A stretch of 64,000 nucleotides of DNA from an uncultured Clostridia bacterium (GTDB lineage: Bacteria > Bacillota > Clostridia > Christensenellales > UBA1242), in contig CAKVGK010000002.1 in the NCBI GenBank assembly GCA_934747385.1, positions 310,001 to 374,000 on the forward strand. The letters are read 5' to 3'. The stretch's first letter is position 1, and every line of letters starts with the position of its first letter. Below the pieces are notes generated by a model, which worked only from the letters and a program-made list of their open reading frames with translations, made no database searches and was not told the DNA's origin. Shown here piece after piece: positions 16,684 to 26,305 of the stretch. A program made the position numbers and the translations under genes.

Positions 16684-17331
16684 TTATATTAAATTAAAAT
16701 GTTTTTCAACCAATTTTAAGGTTTTTTCAACTGTAGACAAGGCATTTCTTTCTATGTAATAATATCCACTTTTCTTTATGTCTTCACACCTTTTTATATT
16801 CAGTCTTCTCAAAACTTCATTGCAATTGCTTTTGGCAAACTCTGGATTTGTTGTCGAATTTATATACCTTTTAAAACCTTCGTGGCTTTTTCGATTGCAA
16901 TAATCATCAATAATATTGTCATTGTTTTCACGAATCAAGAACACTGTGTGATTAATATCAGTTATTCTTTCCGCTTCTTCTGGCAACAAATGTAAATCAC
17001 AAACAATAGTTTGATTTTTGCTTAATCTTGCCAAATCTGCCAATATAAATTCCAGTTGTTCTTTTGAGTTATTTTCCAACCAATCAATATATTCGTTTTG
17101 ATTGCGCATAAAAAATTCATCTGCATTTTTAAAAGTTTTATTCATATATGGTTGGTCAATTGGATTTGATAATTTTTTATGTTCATCAAATTTTTCGTCA
17201 ACATCGTATCTCAACCATCCATATTTTTCTGCAAGCGCTTTTGAAATTGTGGTTTTGCCGCCTGTCGCGGTTCCAGTAATGAAATAAACATTTTTAAAAT
17301 CATTTTTATTGTATTTATCTAAATATATCAT
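16684..17331 (-). CDS. P-loop NTPase, small-molecule kinase-like, 215 aa
   Basis: The Walker A variant GTATGGKTT at about residues 19-27 opens an adenylate/nucleoside-kinase-like fold: YDVDEKFDEH resembles the substrate-side Asp segment and IVCDLHLLPEE a Walker B-like strand. No lid or specificity motif that I can assign is visible. It may be a nucleotide, shikimate-type or antibiotic kinase; the substrate is undetermined. Shine-Dalgarno AAGGAGA. It lies 20 bp after a strong terminator that also ends ftsW transcription, so its own expression needs read-through or a promoter hidden in that hairpin region. Confidence 0.7.
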   Translation of the reverse strand: MIYLDKYNKNDFKNVYFITGTATGGKTTISKALAEKYGWLRYDVDEKFDEHKKLSNPIDQPYMNKTFKNADEFFMRNQNEYIDWLENNSKEQLEFILADLARLSKNQTIVCDLHLLPEEAERITDINHTVFLIRENNDNIIDDYCNRKSHEGFKRYINSTTNPEFAKSNCNEVLRRLNIKRCEDIKKSGYYYIERNALSTVEKTLKLVEKHFNLI

Positions 17332-17353
17332 AAATTTAATCTCCTTCTAAAAT

Positions 17354-17380
17354 AAAAAAAAGTTCACTGCCCCAGTGAAC
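17354..17380 (-). terminator. Terminator after ftsW, 12 bp upstream of the kinase ribosome-binding site
   Basis: GTTCACTG/CAGTGAAC stem (17362-17380) followed on minus by TTTTTTT. The kinase Shine-Dalgarno follows almost directly, an attenuator-like layout. Confidence 0.8.
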
Positions 17381-17563
17381 TCCTTAATCAAAATATATAC
17401 TAAAATTTTGTATAAAAAACAGACTCCACCAGTTAGTAGAATATTCATCCACAAAACCAGTGTTTGGTCTTGTGTGTTAAATTAAACGTATTCTCAACAC
17501 AATATTATACATATTATTTCTCCATGTTTATGTTGTTTGTTATACAATGATTTACCCTAAATG

Positions 17564-18673
17564 TCAATTACTCTCAAAAATTTTTTTCCTATTCTGCCTA
17601 TCAACATTAAGAACAACGCCAATTGCGCTCATAAAGACAAGCAAACTGGTTGAGCCGGCGGAGATGAATGGCAGCGGCAAACCTGTTGGCGGAATTGAAC
17701 CAGAAACAACTGCAATGTTTAAAATGACTTGAATGCTAATGATTGCGGCAATGCCAAAGCAGAGGAAAGCGGAAAATTTGTCGCTGGCGGAAAGACCAAC
17801 TTTAAAAATTGTGATAATCAGCGCAGCGAACACCACAACAAGGCAAAGGCAACCCACAAAGCCAAGTTCTTCCGCTATTATGGAAAAAATAAAGTCACTT
17901 TCGCTGAACGGCAAAAACAGTTCGGCTTGGCGGCTGTTGAAAAGCCCTACGCCCCACATTCCGCCGCTGCCAATGGCATAAAGCGATTGAATGAGTTGAT
18001 AGCCTTCGTCCAGAGGGTTTTGCCAAGGATTTACAAACGCGACAATTCTGTTTAAACGATATGGCTCAATGATGATAAGCAAAAACACCAATGCGGCGGC
18101 AGGAATTGTGAGCATACCAAACACTTTGAGCCTGAGCCCGCCAACAAAAAGCATAAAAATGAGAGTGAATGCCACGCACATTGTTATTGACATGTTTGGT
18201 TCAAGCATAATAAGCAAGCAATATGCCCCGCCAAGCGTGAGTGTGATGATTATGTGTTTGAAACTGGCAAGTTTGTCGCCCTCGCTCAAATACCCCGCCA
18301 AAAAGAAAACAAGGCAAAATTTGGCAATTTCACTTGGCTGCATGGTAAGCGAGCCAATGCCAATCCAGCGTGTTGCACCATAACTGGTGCGTTTAAGACC
18401 TGGCACAAAAACTAGGCACAAAAACACAAAGCCAATTATGTAAAACGCCCAGTAAAATTTTTTGTAAATCTTGTGATTAACAAAGTTGCAGACAACAAGT
18501 CCAATTGTGCCTATAACCACACCCATGATTTGCTTCTTTAAGTAAAAGTATGGGTTGTTATACTGCACTGTTGCGGAATATTTGCTGGCGGAAAAAACCA
18601 TGACACAGCCAAAAATTGCAAGTGCAAAAGTGCAAGCAACGATGATTATTCTATTCAGTTTTTGTTTCAGCAT
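17564..18673 (-). CDS. ftsW: SEDS peptidoglycan polymerase FtsW
   Basis: Integral membrane lipid II polymerase of the divisome that works with the class B PBP encoded upstream. About ten helices; diagnostic segments are GATRWIGIGSLTMQPSEIAKF, NPWQNPLDEGYQLIQSLYAIGSGG and the C-terminal PTGLPLPFISAGSTSLL. 369 residues is standard. The first codons overlap the end of murD by 23 bp. The end of the gene is duplicated at 15947-16045 (relic), so this tail may have been replaced or reconstructed. Confidence 0.97.
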   Translation of the reverse strand: MLKQKLNRIIIVACTFALAIFGCVMVFSASKYSATVQYNNPYFYLKKQIMGVVIGTIGLVVCNFVNHKIYKKFYWAFYIIGFVFLCLVFVPGLKRTSYGATRWIGIGSLTMQPSEIAKFCLVFFLAGYLSEGDKLASFKHIIITLTLGGAYCLLIMLEPNMSITMCVAFTLIFMLFVGGLRLKVFGMLTIPAAALVFLLIIIEPYRLNRIVAFVNPWQNPLDEGYQLIQSLYAIGSGGMWGVGLFNSRQAELFLPFSESDFIFSIIAEELGFVGCLCLVVVFAALIITIFKVGLSASDKFSAFLCFGIAAIISIQVILNIAVVSGSIPPTGLPLPFISAGSTSLLVFMSAIGVVLNVDRQNRKKIFESN

Positions 18674-19955
18674 ACGCCTTTACCAAATTGTTGAAATCCT
18701 TGCCGCGCTCAATGTAGTTTTCGTACTGGTCATAACTGGCACTTGACGGCGAAAAAAGCACTGTTTCGCCCGGTTTTGCAATTTGAACTGCTGCGTTAAA
18801 TGCCTGTTTTAAGTTTTCAAATTTGGACAACTTGAAAGTTTTATTTGCGGCTTCAATGTCCTCGGCAATTTGTCCAAACACAAAAATGTGCCTAACTCTT
18901 TTTGGCAGTTTTTCAAACAAATGTGAATAATTCAGCCCCTTTTTTGAGCCACACAATAAAAGTAAGATTGAGCCATTGACTGACTCCACACTTGCAATGG
19001 TTGAGGCTATGTTTGTTGATTTGCTGTCGTTGATAAACTTGACCGCAGTTGGCGACTCTATTTGCGTGTTCCTAAATTGGTCTGCACGGAAATTGATTAA
19101 CGCGTGTTTGATTTTTTGAACTGGAATTTTATATATGTACGCGTAACATATTGCACACATTACGTTTAATATGTTGTGCTTGCCTTTTAGTTGAAGTTGA
19201 TTAATGTCCACCACTTTTTGTTGATGAAGATAAATGCTTCCCTTAAAATAATGCACGTCTGCAATGTGGCTATAAGAATATGTTACAACATTGCAATTTG
19301 AAGTGGAATGAATGTTGCTGTCCAGATTAACAACCGCGTAATCGGTAGGCTTTAAATTTGCGAAAATGTTGTATTTTAGGCGGGTGTATTCTGTCAAACT
19401 TTTATGACGGATTAAATGGTCTGGCTGAATGTTTAAAATTGAAGCAACATGAGGTGAAAAACTGGTTGCATGTTCAAGCATAAAACTGCTTACTTCTGCC
19501 ACCAAAATGTGGTGTTTATTTTCCAAAATTGCCTTTGAAACTGGGTAACCAATGTTGCCGCAAGCAATTGCCTTGCGCTTTTCGTTTAATATTGCTGTTA
19601 TTAATTCAACTGTGGTTGTTTTGCCGTTTGTGCCAGTAACCGCCACAATGTTTTTTGCAAAAATTGAAGCAAACTCCAACTCACTCATGACAGGTTTTTG
19701 AAGGCTTTCTGCCAAAACCAAATATTGATTGTCCTTTTCTATGGCAGGAGAAACAATAATCAAGTCCAAATCTTGAATTACCGCTTGGTTTAGTTCCTGC
19801 AAAACAAAACAATTTTTTAGCCTGCGCGAACGAAGCCTAACTAAATTGTCGTCATACAAAAACACGTTTGCCCTATGCTTAACAAGCAACTTGGCAGCCC
19901 ACTCGCCTGAAATGCTTAATCCATAAACTAAAACTTTTTTGTTTTTTAATTTCAT
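18651..19955 (-). CDS. murD: UDP-N-acetylmuramoylalanine-D-glutamate ligase MurD
   Basis: Cytoplasmic Mur ligase that adds D-Glu to UDP-MurNAc-L-Ala with ATP. The N-terminal Rossmann-like part begins VLVYGLSISG, and the ATP loop is VAVTGTNGKTTTVEL. 434 residues. The ATG at 19955 is preferred (AAGGG upstream) over an in-frame TTG at 19976. It is followed by ftsW with a 23 bp overlap and preceded by mraY, so mraY-murD-ftsW is one transcription unit. Confidence 0.95.
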   Translation of the reverse strand: MKLKNKKVLVYGLSISGEWAAKLLVKHRANVFLYDDNLVRLRSRRLKNCFVLQELNQAVIQDLDLIIVSPAIEKDNQYLVLAESLQKPVMSELEFASIFAKNIVAVTGTNGKTTTVELITAILNEKRKAIACGNIGYPVSKAILENKHHILVAEVSSFMLEHATSFSPHVASILNIQPDHLIRHKSLTEYTRLKYNIFANLKPTDYAVVNLDSNIHSTSNCNVVTYSYSHIADVHYFKGSIYLHQQKVVDINQLQLKGKHNILNVMCAICYAYIYKIPVQKIKHALINFRADQFRNTQIESPTAVKFINDSKSTNIASTIASVESVNGSILLLLCGSKKGLNYSHLFEKLPKRVRHIFVFGQIAEDIEAANKTFKLSKFENLKQAFNAAVQIAKPGETVLFSPSSASYDQYENYIERGKDFNNLVKAYAETKTE

Positions 19956-20004
19956 ACCCAACCCTTTGCTTTTCAAATTAATTTATTTTGAAATTACGTG
20001 AATA

Positions 20005-21000
20005 TTACAAAAGGTAAAAAATAATACAAATTAAGCCAACACAAAATGTGACTGCGGCGTATATTGCCACAATTTTTGGCTCGGTTAAGCCTGACATTTG
20101 CAAATGGTGATGAAATGGTGCCATTTTGAATATGCGTTTTTTTGTGAAGCGGAAAAAAATCACTTGCAAAATGACTGAAATTGCTGAAAAAACAAAGCAT
20201 ATTCCCAACAGCAAAATTAAAAATTCAAGGCCAATTAAGCAAGCGCTTGCACCAATGTAACCGCCAAGGCAAAGCGAGCCCACGTCGCCCATAAAAATGC
20301 TTGCTTTGAATGTGTTGAACATTAAAAAGCCCAAAATTGCACCCATAAATGAAGCTGAAAGCATATTCACGTTTTGAATATTGGTTAAAATTTTGCCAGT
20401 TTCGCCATTAAGATAAAGTTTGTTGCCAACAATCAAACTGATTGTAACAAACATAATTAGATACACAAAACTGACAGTCCCTGCAAGCCCGTCAAGCCCA
20501 TCGGTTAGATTTACACTGTTGGTTGTTGCAACCATAACCAGCACGATGAATGGAATTATAACCCAACCCATGTTGAAAGTTTTTTCGCTGAAAAGAAAAA
20601 ACACATTGCCAGATTGCGTGCCAAAATATATGAAAAAAGCAAAAATTATAGCAATACCAACTTGTCCAATTATTTTTTGATAAGCCCTTAAACCAAGGTT
20701 TTGCTTATATTTGATTTTTAAATGGTCGTCCATGAAGCCAAGCACACCATAAAATAACGCAACCAACAAACAGACAAACCAATCCAAGTCGAACTTTAAA
20801 AAAATAAACGCAGCAATTAGTGTAGTTAACATGAAAACCACACCACCCATTGTTAGAGTGCCGTTTTTACTTTTATGTTCTTCAACATAGCCAAGTATGG
20901 TTTGACTGGCTTGCTTTTTTTTGAAAATTTTGATTATTATCGGCATTAAACAGACCGACAACACAAAACTGAAAAGGAAAATTAAAATTATTTTTATCAT
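20005..21000 (-). CDS. mraY: Phospho-N-acetylmuramoyl-pentapeptide transferase MraY
   Basis: Membrane enzyme that makes lipid I by moving phospho-MurNAc-pentapeptide to undecaprenyl phosphate. Ten hydrophobic segments and the three cytoplasmic active-site signatures are intact: GFMDDHLK, TNSVNLTDGLDGLA and MGDVGSL, plus MAPFHHHLQMSGL. 331 residues is normal. Directly upstream is murE, without murF, which commonly lies between them. Confidence 0.97.
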   Translation of the reverse strand: MIKIILIFLFSFVLSVCLMPIIIKIFKKKQASQTILGYVEEHKSKNGTLTMGGVVFMLTTLIAAFIFLKFDLDWFVCLLVALFYGVLGFMDDHLKIKYKQNLGLRAYQKIIGQVGIAIIFAFFIYFGTQSGNVFFLFSEKTFNMGWVIIPFIVLVMVATTNSVNLTDGLDGLAGTVSFVYLIMFVTISLIVGNKLYLNGETGKILTNIQNVNMLSASFMGAILGFLMFNTFKASIFMGDVGSLCLGGYIGASACLIGLEFLILLLGICFVFSAISVILQVIFFRFTKKRIFKMAPFHHHLQMSGLTEPKIVAIYAAVTFCVGLICIIFYLL

Positions 21001-21135
21001 ATAGTCCTTTTAACATTAGTGGTTTTTATTGTGAATATGAATACAACAACCCATATTTATCAGCGTATACGACACAAATTGGTTTATTGTGTGTGCTGTC
21101 AAACCACATTTGTGAACGTAGCAAAATAAATTGAT

Positions 21136-22587
21136 TTATTTTGCAACATTCTGCTGTTTGTGCTTTGAAAAGTATTCGTCAACAACTGCATAATCGCTAA
21201 AATAAAATTTAACACCTTTAATTTCTTGATAGTTTTCTGCCCCTTTGCCAAGGATTGCAACAACGTCGTTCTTTTTTGCAATGCTGAGTGCGTAATTGAT
21301 TGCCTCTGCTCTATCCGCAATGCGCACAAATTTATGTTCGTCAAGCCCCTCAACAATTTGGTCAATAATGAGGTTTGGATTTTCGTCCCTAGGGTTGTCG
21401 GTGGTCACAACAACAAAATCGCTGAGTTGTGTTGCCACTTTGCCCATTTCGTTTCGCTTGGTTTTGTCGCGATTTCCGCCGCAGCCGAATACGGTTATAA
21501 CATGATTGACTGGCAAAGCCGCAATGGTTGAAATAACATTCTTTATGCCGTCTGGTGTGTGCGCGTAATCCACAATCACGTTAAAATTTACGTTCACTTC
21601 AAGCAAATTGAACCTGCCTGGAATAACAAATTTAGTTTTTTGCACCACTTCAAGCACTTTTTCAATTTCAAAACCAAGTTTTGCAAGAATGGTGATTGCC
21701 ATAAGCAAGTTGGAAATATTGTACTCACCTATCAAATTTGTGTGCGCTGAATAAATTTTATCACCAACACCAAACTTAAAATCTGTGCCAGAAAAATCCA
21801 TAATGTACGTGAGCAAATTAAAGTCCCCCGCCGTTCCGTAAGTTGTAATGTCAAAGTTGTTGTTTTTTATTTCCTTGAATTTGCAGTCTACGTTTGTCAC
21901 CCCGCATTTTGCGTGTGCATAACTGAACAAACTGGCTTTGCACTTAATGTAATTGTCCATATTTATAAAAAAGTCTAGGTGGTCTTTTGTTATGTTTGTC
22001 AATCCAACCACGTCATAATAAATGTTGTCAATTTTATTGAGCGCTATGGCGTGGGCGCTCACTTCCATGACGCAAAATTCGCAGCCATTGTTGTCCATAT
22101 CACTAATTAATTTGTGCAAGTCAATTGGATCTGGCGTGGTTAAGGTTGGCGGCAACATTAGGTTGTTGATATAAGTGCCCTCCGTGCCAATCAGCCCTAC
22201 ACCGTGCCCCATGCGCAGCAAAATTTCGCGCAGCAAAAAAGTTGAAGTGGTTTTGCCATTTGTGCCAGTTATGCCAATAAATTTCATTTTGGAAGCGTAT
22301 GTTTTGTAAAAAACTGAACTTACATACGACATAGCCTTTCTTGCGTCATCAACAAGCACCTGCGTTATTGGCAACTCCACAAACTGCTCCACAACCAAGC
22401 ACACTGCCCCATTTTCAACCGCGGCAGAGGCAAAATTGTGACCGTCTTGTTTTGTGCCTTTAATGCAAAAGAAAATGCTATTTGAACATTTTTCTTGATA
22501 GCGACAGGATAAACTATCAATCTCCAAATCACGATAGTTTTTTATACCAATAAATTTAAGATTTGATATGATATCATAAAGTTTCAT
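21136..22587 (-). CDS. murE: UDP-MurNAc-tripeptide synthetase MurE (meso-DAP type)
   Basis: Mur ligase that adds the third amino acid of the stem peptide. ATP loop ITGTNGKTTSTF; the specificity motif near the C-terminus reads TTDNPRDENP, i.e. DNPR, which in characterised MurE proteins selects meso-diaminopimelate rather than lysine. 483 residues. It lies between the PBP gene (104 bp upstream) and mraY (135 bp downstream). It implies that this organism builds DAP-type peptidoglycan. Confidence 0.95.
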   Translation of the reverse strand: MKLYDIISNLKFIGIKNYRDLEIDSLSCRYQEKCSNSIFFCIKGTKQDGHNFASAAVENGAVCLVVEQFVELPITQVLVDDARKAMSYVSSVFYKTYASKMKFIGITGTNGKTTSTFLLREILLRMGHGVGLIGTEGTYINNLMLPPTLTTPDPIDLHKLISDMDNNGCEFCVMEVSAHAIALNKIDNIYYDVVGLTNITKDHLDFFINMDNYIKCKASLFSYAHAKCGVTNVDCKFKEIKNNNFDITTYGTAGDFNLLTYIMDFSGTDFKFGVGDKIYSAHTNLIGEYNISNLLMAITILAKLGFEIEKVLEVVQKTKFVIPGRFNLLEVNVNFNVIVDYAHTPDGIKNVISTIAALPVNHVITVFGCGGNRDKTKRNEMGKVATQLSDFVVVTTDNPRDENPNLIIDQIVEGLDEHKFVRIADRAEAINYALSIAKKNDVVAILGKGAENYQEIKGVKFYFSDYAVVDEYFSKHKQQNVAK

Positions 22588-22691
22588 ATCTTCCCCCTTG
22601 ATTTTAATTTATCAATTAAATTTTGATATTCACCCATGCTTACAAAATAAGGCAAAAAGTTATTTTGTTTTTTAAATTGCAACAAAAAGGT

Positions 22692-24599
22692 TTAATTTGT
22701 GACCAAATACACAATTTCACCCAAAAATAGCATGGTGTTTTCTGGCGGAAGTTGCATTAAAATTATTTCTCCTTCGCCCTCCAAAATGGAATTTAAACCC
22801 AAATTTTTTAGTTTAGCGCACACCTCTGCAACCGTCAGCCCCACCACATTTGGCATGACAATGGTTGGTTTCACGCTTAATTGGCTGTCGTCAGTTGGCT
22901 GAATTGCCTTTGTTTCAAAAATTCTTGTGAAAACTTTTGTTCCAACTGGTTTTGCAACAACGCCGCCATAATACGCCCCCGCACTTGGTTCATTGACGCA
23001 AACGATAAGCACATATTCTGGGTCGTCCGCTGGATACGTTCCAATAAAACTGGAAATGTATTTGCCTGATGCAATTTTGCCGTTTTCGTCGTACTTTTGT
23101 GCTGTTCCTGTTTTTCCGCCCACGTTGTAACCTGGCACAAAAGTCAATTTTTCTTCCATATTCACGTTGTTTGAAAGCATTATATTGACTGTTTTGATTG
23201 TTTCCGCTTTCAATTTTATTTTTGATTTGCTGATTGCGTGTTTATATAACATTGTCCCATCTTCTGTTGAAACATAATCAATTAGGTGAGGTGCAATGTC
23301 GTTGCCTGTGGTGATTTTTGCATAAACATTTGCCATTTGAAGTTGAGTTACCGCCACAGCGTGACCGAAGCCAATACGAGCCAAATCCACTGTGCGTACG
23401 GTTTCTTTTGCCATAACAATTCCGCTGGACTCGCTTGCAATGTCCACTCCCGTTTTGCTGCCTATGCCAAAATAGTTGAGATATTGATAATATTTTTCAA
23501 GCCCCACGCGCAAAGCGAGGTTTACAAACACGCAGTTACAACTGTTTTTAAACGCGTCCAGCAAGGTCAAACTGCCATGTCCCACACTGCGCCAACATTT
23601 GATTGTTTCGCCGTCAACAGCGCACCTGCCACCACAATAAAAACGCTCGTTAATGTTTGTGAGTCCTTCGTTAAGCGCGGCAGCAAGCGTTATAAGTTTG
23701 AATGTACTGCCCGGCTCGTAAACGTCAACAACTGTAGAATTTTTGGTTAACGTCTGCAATGCGGTTAAATCCTGCCTTGGCACATTGTTAAGGTCAAAAC
23801 TTGGCAAGCAACTCATTGCTTTAATTCCGCCAGTTTTTGCATTCAAAATTATGCCAGAAACACCCTTTGCTTTGTGTTCGCTTAACGCAACCTCCATTTC
23901 TTGCTCCAAAATGGACTGCATTTGCACGTCCAGCGTTGTGTGAAGGTTTGCGCCCGGCACGCTTGGAATGTAATAAGCAAGTGAATTTTCTATTTCCTTG
24001 CCCTGAGCATTGGTTTGTGTTAGAGCTTTGCCGTCCACTCCTCGCAGATATTTGTTGTAATAACTTTCAAGCCCTGCCTGACCAATGTTGTCGATTGTGC
24101 AATAGCCCAAAATTTGCGTCATTAAATTATTGTAGGGGTACACCCTTGCCACGTTTTGCGACAAATATACCCCTTTAATTTTTGCCAATTTAAGCGCGAT
24201 TTGCTCGTCAACCTGCATTTTTATCAACACTTCGCTTTGCTTTGTGTTGGTTATTTTTTCGTAAGTCTTGTTATAGTCTGTGGCAAGCATTGTTGAAAGT
24301 TCCCTTGCCAAAACCTCTGGCTGCGTTACATTACGCGCGCGCACGTATATATCATAGGTTGTGACAGTTGTGGCCAGGCTAACGCCGTTTTGGTCGTAAA
24401 TTTCACCGCGCTTGCTGCTGAGGGGCAAATCCCTTAGCCATTGCTCTGCCGCCAAAAGTTGGAGGTGTTTGTTGGAAATAACTTGCAAATAAAACACTCG
24501 CGCCAGCAATGCAACAAACAAACTGCAAATAATCAGAATTACGGCAACAAAGCGTTTTTGTAAATTTAAAAGATTATAAAAGGTTTTAAACTTTTTCAT
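22692..24599 (-). CDS. Class B penicillin-binding protein, FtsI/SpoVD type
   Basis: Septal or spore-cortex transpeptidase, membrane-anchored by one helix (about residues 16-38). The PBP dimerisation segment begins SSKRGEIYDQNG. Transpeptidase motifs are EPGSTFKL (SxxK, near residue 310), NSCN (SxN) and GGKTGTA (KTG). A single PASTA domain (VVGLTVAEVCAKLKNLGL) closes the protein, as in SpoVD and PBP2B. 635 residues. In sporulating Clostridia one such gene may do both jobs; the sequence cannot separate FtsI from SpoVD. No Shine-Dalgarno is obvious at the ATG at 24599. Confidence 0.95.
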   Translation of the reverse strand: MKKFKTFYNLLNLQKRFVAVILIICSLFVALLARVFYLQVISNKHLQLLAAEQWLRDLPLSSKRGEIYDQNGVSLATTVTTYDIYVRARNVTQPEVLARELSTMLATDYNKTYEKITNTKQSEVLIKMQVDEQIALKLAKIKGVYLSQNVARVYPYNNLMTQILGYCTIDNIGQAGLESYYNKYLRGVDGKALTQTNAQGKEIENSLAYYIPSVPGANLHTTLDVQMQSILEQEMEVALSEHKAKGVSGIILNAKTGGIKAMSCLPSFDLNNVPRQDLTALQTLTKNSTVVDVYEPGSTFKLITLAAALNEGLTNINERFYCGGRCAVDGETIKCWRSVGHGSLTLLDAFKNSCNCVFVNLALRVGLEKYYQYLNYFGIGSKTGVDIASESSGIVMAKETVRTVDLARIGFGHAVAVTQLQMANVYAKITTGNDIAPHLIDYVSTEDGTMLYKHAISKSKIKLKAETIKTVNIMLSNNVNMEEKLTFVPGYNVGGKTGTAQKYDENGKIASGKYISSFIGTYPADDPEYVLIVCVNEPSAGAYYGGVVAKPVGTKVFTRIFETKAIQPTDDSQLSVKPTIVMPNVVGLTVAEVCAKLKNLGLNSILEGEGEIILMQLPPENTMLFLGEIVYLVTN

Positions 24600-24796
24600 A
24601 TTAAAGTATATTTATTACCATTGTTTTTTAGAATTTTAATTTTATTGTTAAAAGGTAGAGAAAAATTTATGCCTTAAAAATCTTAAGCCTTTGCTCATTG
24701 CTGATAAGTCATTAAGGAAAACGAATATTGAGATATTTTACACTTACATAGTTTTCATGACTGTTGTGAAAAAACATGAAAGCGCAATATATACGC

Positions 24797-24828
24797 ACAA
24801 AAAAAATCACCTAGTTTTGGTGATTTTT
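24797..24828 (-). terminator. Terminator after the ftsL-like gene
   Basis: AAATCACC/GGTGATTT stem with flanking A- and T-runs; it splits rsmH-ftsL from the PBP-murE unit. The remaining 170 bp to the PBP start show nothing else I recognise. Confidence 0.7.
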
Positions 24829-24829
24829 G

Positions 24830-25360
24830 CTAATTAAATAAGTTCCTAAACAAAATTGTGATTTTGTCAAGCAAGGTTAAAGATTGATTGTCGTCATAAT
24901 AATCGCGTGGCTGGTTCAATGTGATTTCAATTGTTGGCTGAGTCAGGCTTTCGTCTGGTGTGTCGTTTTCAATTGCCATGTCTAAAACTGTGCTTTCTGC
25001 CTGAATTGTTTTTGTGCTATCGTTAATTTTTTTGTTTAGCACTGCAAGCGTGCCAATGTTAACACCAACAAATGCAAGCATTAAAGTTGCCACAGCGATA
25101 TAAACTCCTGTAACTAATTTAACGCGTTTTTTAACAAACTTTTTGCGTTCGTCTTCTTTGCGGGCAAATGGTCTATCTTCCAAAGTTTGATTTGATTCTG
25201 CACTGGTTAAGCCTTGCAGTTTGCGCTCGCTTTTAATTTCTTGTTCGCTTTTAACAAGGTCTTGAAAGTTTGGAAAATCATCGAGCTTCAATTCTGGTTT
25301 TGTTTCTTGCTCGATTTCAGTTGTTATTTCAGTTTGTGTTTGTTTTTCTAACTCTTCCAT
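24830..25360 (-). CDS. FtsL-like bitopic division protein
   Basis: 176 residues: an acidic cytoplasmic tail of about 75 residues, a KKRVK stop-transfer-like basic patch, one transmembrane helix (about 80-107), then a short extracytoplasmic part with a weak coiled-coil start (LNKKINDSTKTIQAESTVLD). FtsL proteins are poorly conserved; the call rests on topology and on the position between rsmH and the septal PBP gene. The long acidic N-terminus and the short outer domain are unusual. Shine-Dalgarno AAAGGGA; 6 bp from the rsmH stop. Confidence 0.65.
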   Translation of the reverse strand: MEELEKQTQTEITTEIEQETKPELKLDDFPNFQDLVKSEQEIKSERKLQGLTSAESNQTLEDRPFARKEDERKKFVKKRVKLVTGVYIAVATLMLAFVGVNIGTLAVLNKKINDSTKTIQAESTVLDMAIENDTPDESLTQPTIEITLNQPRDYYDDNQSLTLLDKITILFRNLFN

Positions 25361-25366
25361 ATCCCT

Positions 25367-26296
25367 TTACAATTTTTCCGCTATACGCAACTTTGCACTG
25401 CCCGAGCGAGTGTTTGAAAGCAACTCGTTGTCAGTTGGCACAATTGGGTGGCGTGTGATTAAATTAACGTCCGCTTTATGCCCGCATACGCATTTGGGCA
25501 GTCTTGGTGGGCAAATGCAGTTGGTTGAATGCAATTTGAAAGTGTTTTTAATAATTCTATCTTCAAGCGGATGAAATGTTATTACGCAAATTCTACCATT
25601 TTTTTTCAAAACTTGCAACATTTTTTCAACTGCCTTTGGCAAATCATTAAGTTCGTTGTTAACCTCAATGCGAATGGCTTGAAAGACCTTGTTGCACAAA
25701 CTTGGTTTGCCCTGAAATTTTGGTGGATAACTTGAAACCACAATGTCGCGCAATTCAAAAGTGGTTGTTATTGGTTTTTGCTCGCGTTGCTTTACAATTT
25801 TGCGTGCAATTTGACGGGAGTTGCGCTCTTCCCCATAATCGAACATTATGCGTGCTAATTCTGCCTCGCTATAGTTGTTCACAACATATTCTGCGTCCAA
25901 GGCTTGAGATTTGTTCATGCGCATGTCAAGCCTTGCGTCTTTCATAAAACTGAATCCGCGTGAGGCTGTGTCAATTTGATAACTGCTGACGCCTAAATCT
26001 GCCAAAATGCCGTCAACACCGTCTATGCCCAGGTCTGCCAAAATTTGATCTATATTGGCAAAATTATCATTTACAAATGTAATTTTATTCAAGTGCTCAG
26101 CCAAGCGCTCGTGCGCGGCTGTAAGGGCATCTGTGTCCTTATCAATGCAAATCAACCTGCCTGTGGTTAGTTTTTTTGCAATTTCAAGCGAATGACCGCC
26201 ACCGCCTGTTGTGCAGTCCACATAAACACCATCAGGCTTAATGTTAAGCCCGTCAATGCTCTCTTGTTTTAAAACTGATATATGTTTAAATTCCAT
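25367..26296 (-). CDS. rsmH: 16S rRNA m4C1402 methyltransferase RsmH (MraW)
   Basis: SAM-dependent N4-methylation of C1402 in the decoding centre. SAM motif DCTTGGGGHSLEI, and later GVSSYQID, ARIMFDYGEERNSRQIARKI and ITFHPLEDR are all characteristic. 309 residues is standard. It normally follows mraZ at the head of the dcw cluster; mraZ is absent here and a metallophosphoesterase gene precedes it instead (spacing 9 bp). Confidence 0.97.
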   Translation of the reverse strand: MEFKHISVLKQESIDGLNIKPDGVYVDCTTGGGGHSLEIAKKLTTGRLICIDKDTDALTAAHERLAEHLNKITFVNDNFANIDQILADLGIDGVDGILADLGVSSYQIDTASRGFSFMKDARLDMRMNKSQALDAEYVVNNYSEAELARIMFDYGEERNSRQIARKIVKQREQKPITTTFELRDIVVSSYPPKFQGKPSLCNKVFQAIRIEVNNELNDLPKAVEKMLQVLKKNGRICVITFHPLEDRIIKNTFKLHSTNCICPPRLPKCVCGHKADVNLITRHPIVPTDNELLSNTRSGSAKLRIAEKL

Positions 26297-26305
26297 ATTG
26301 TCCTT

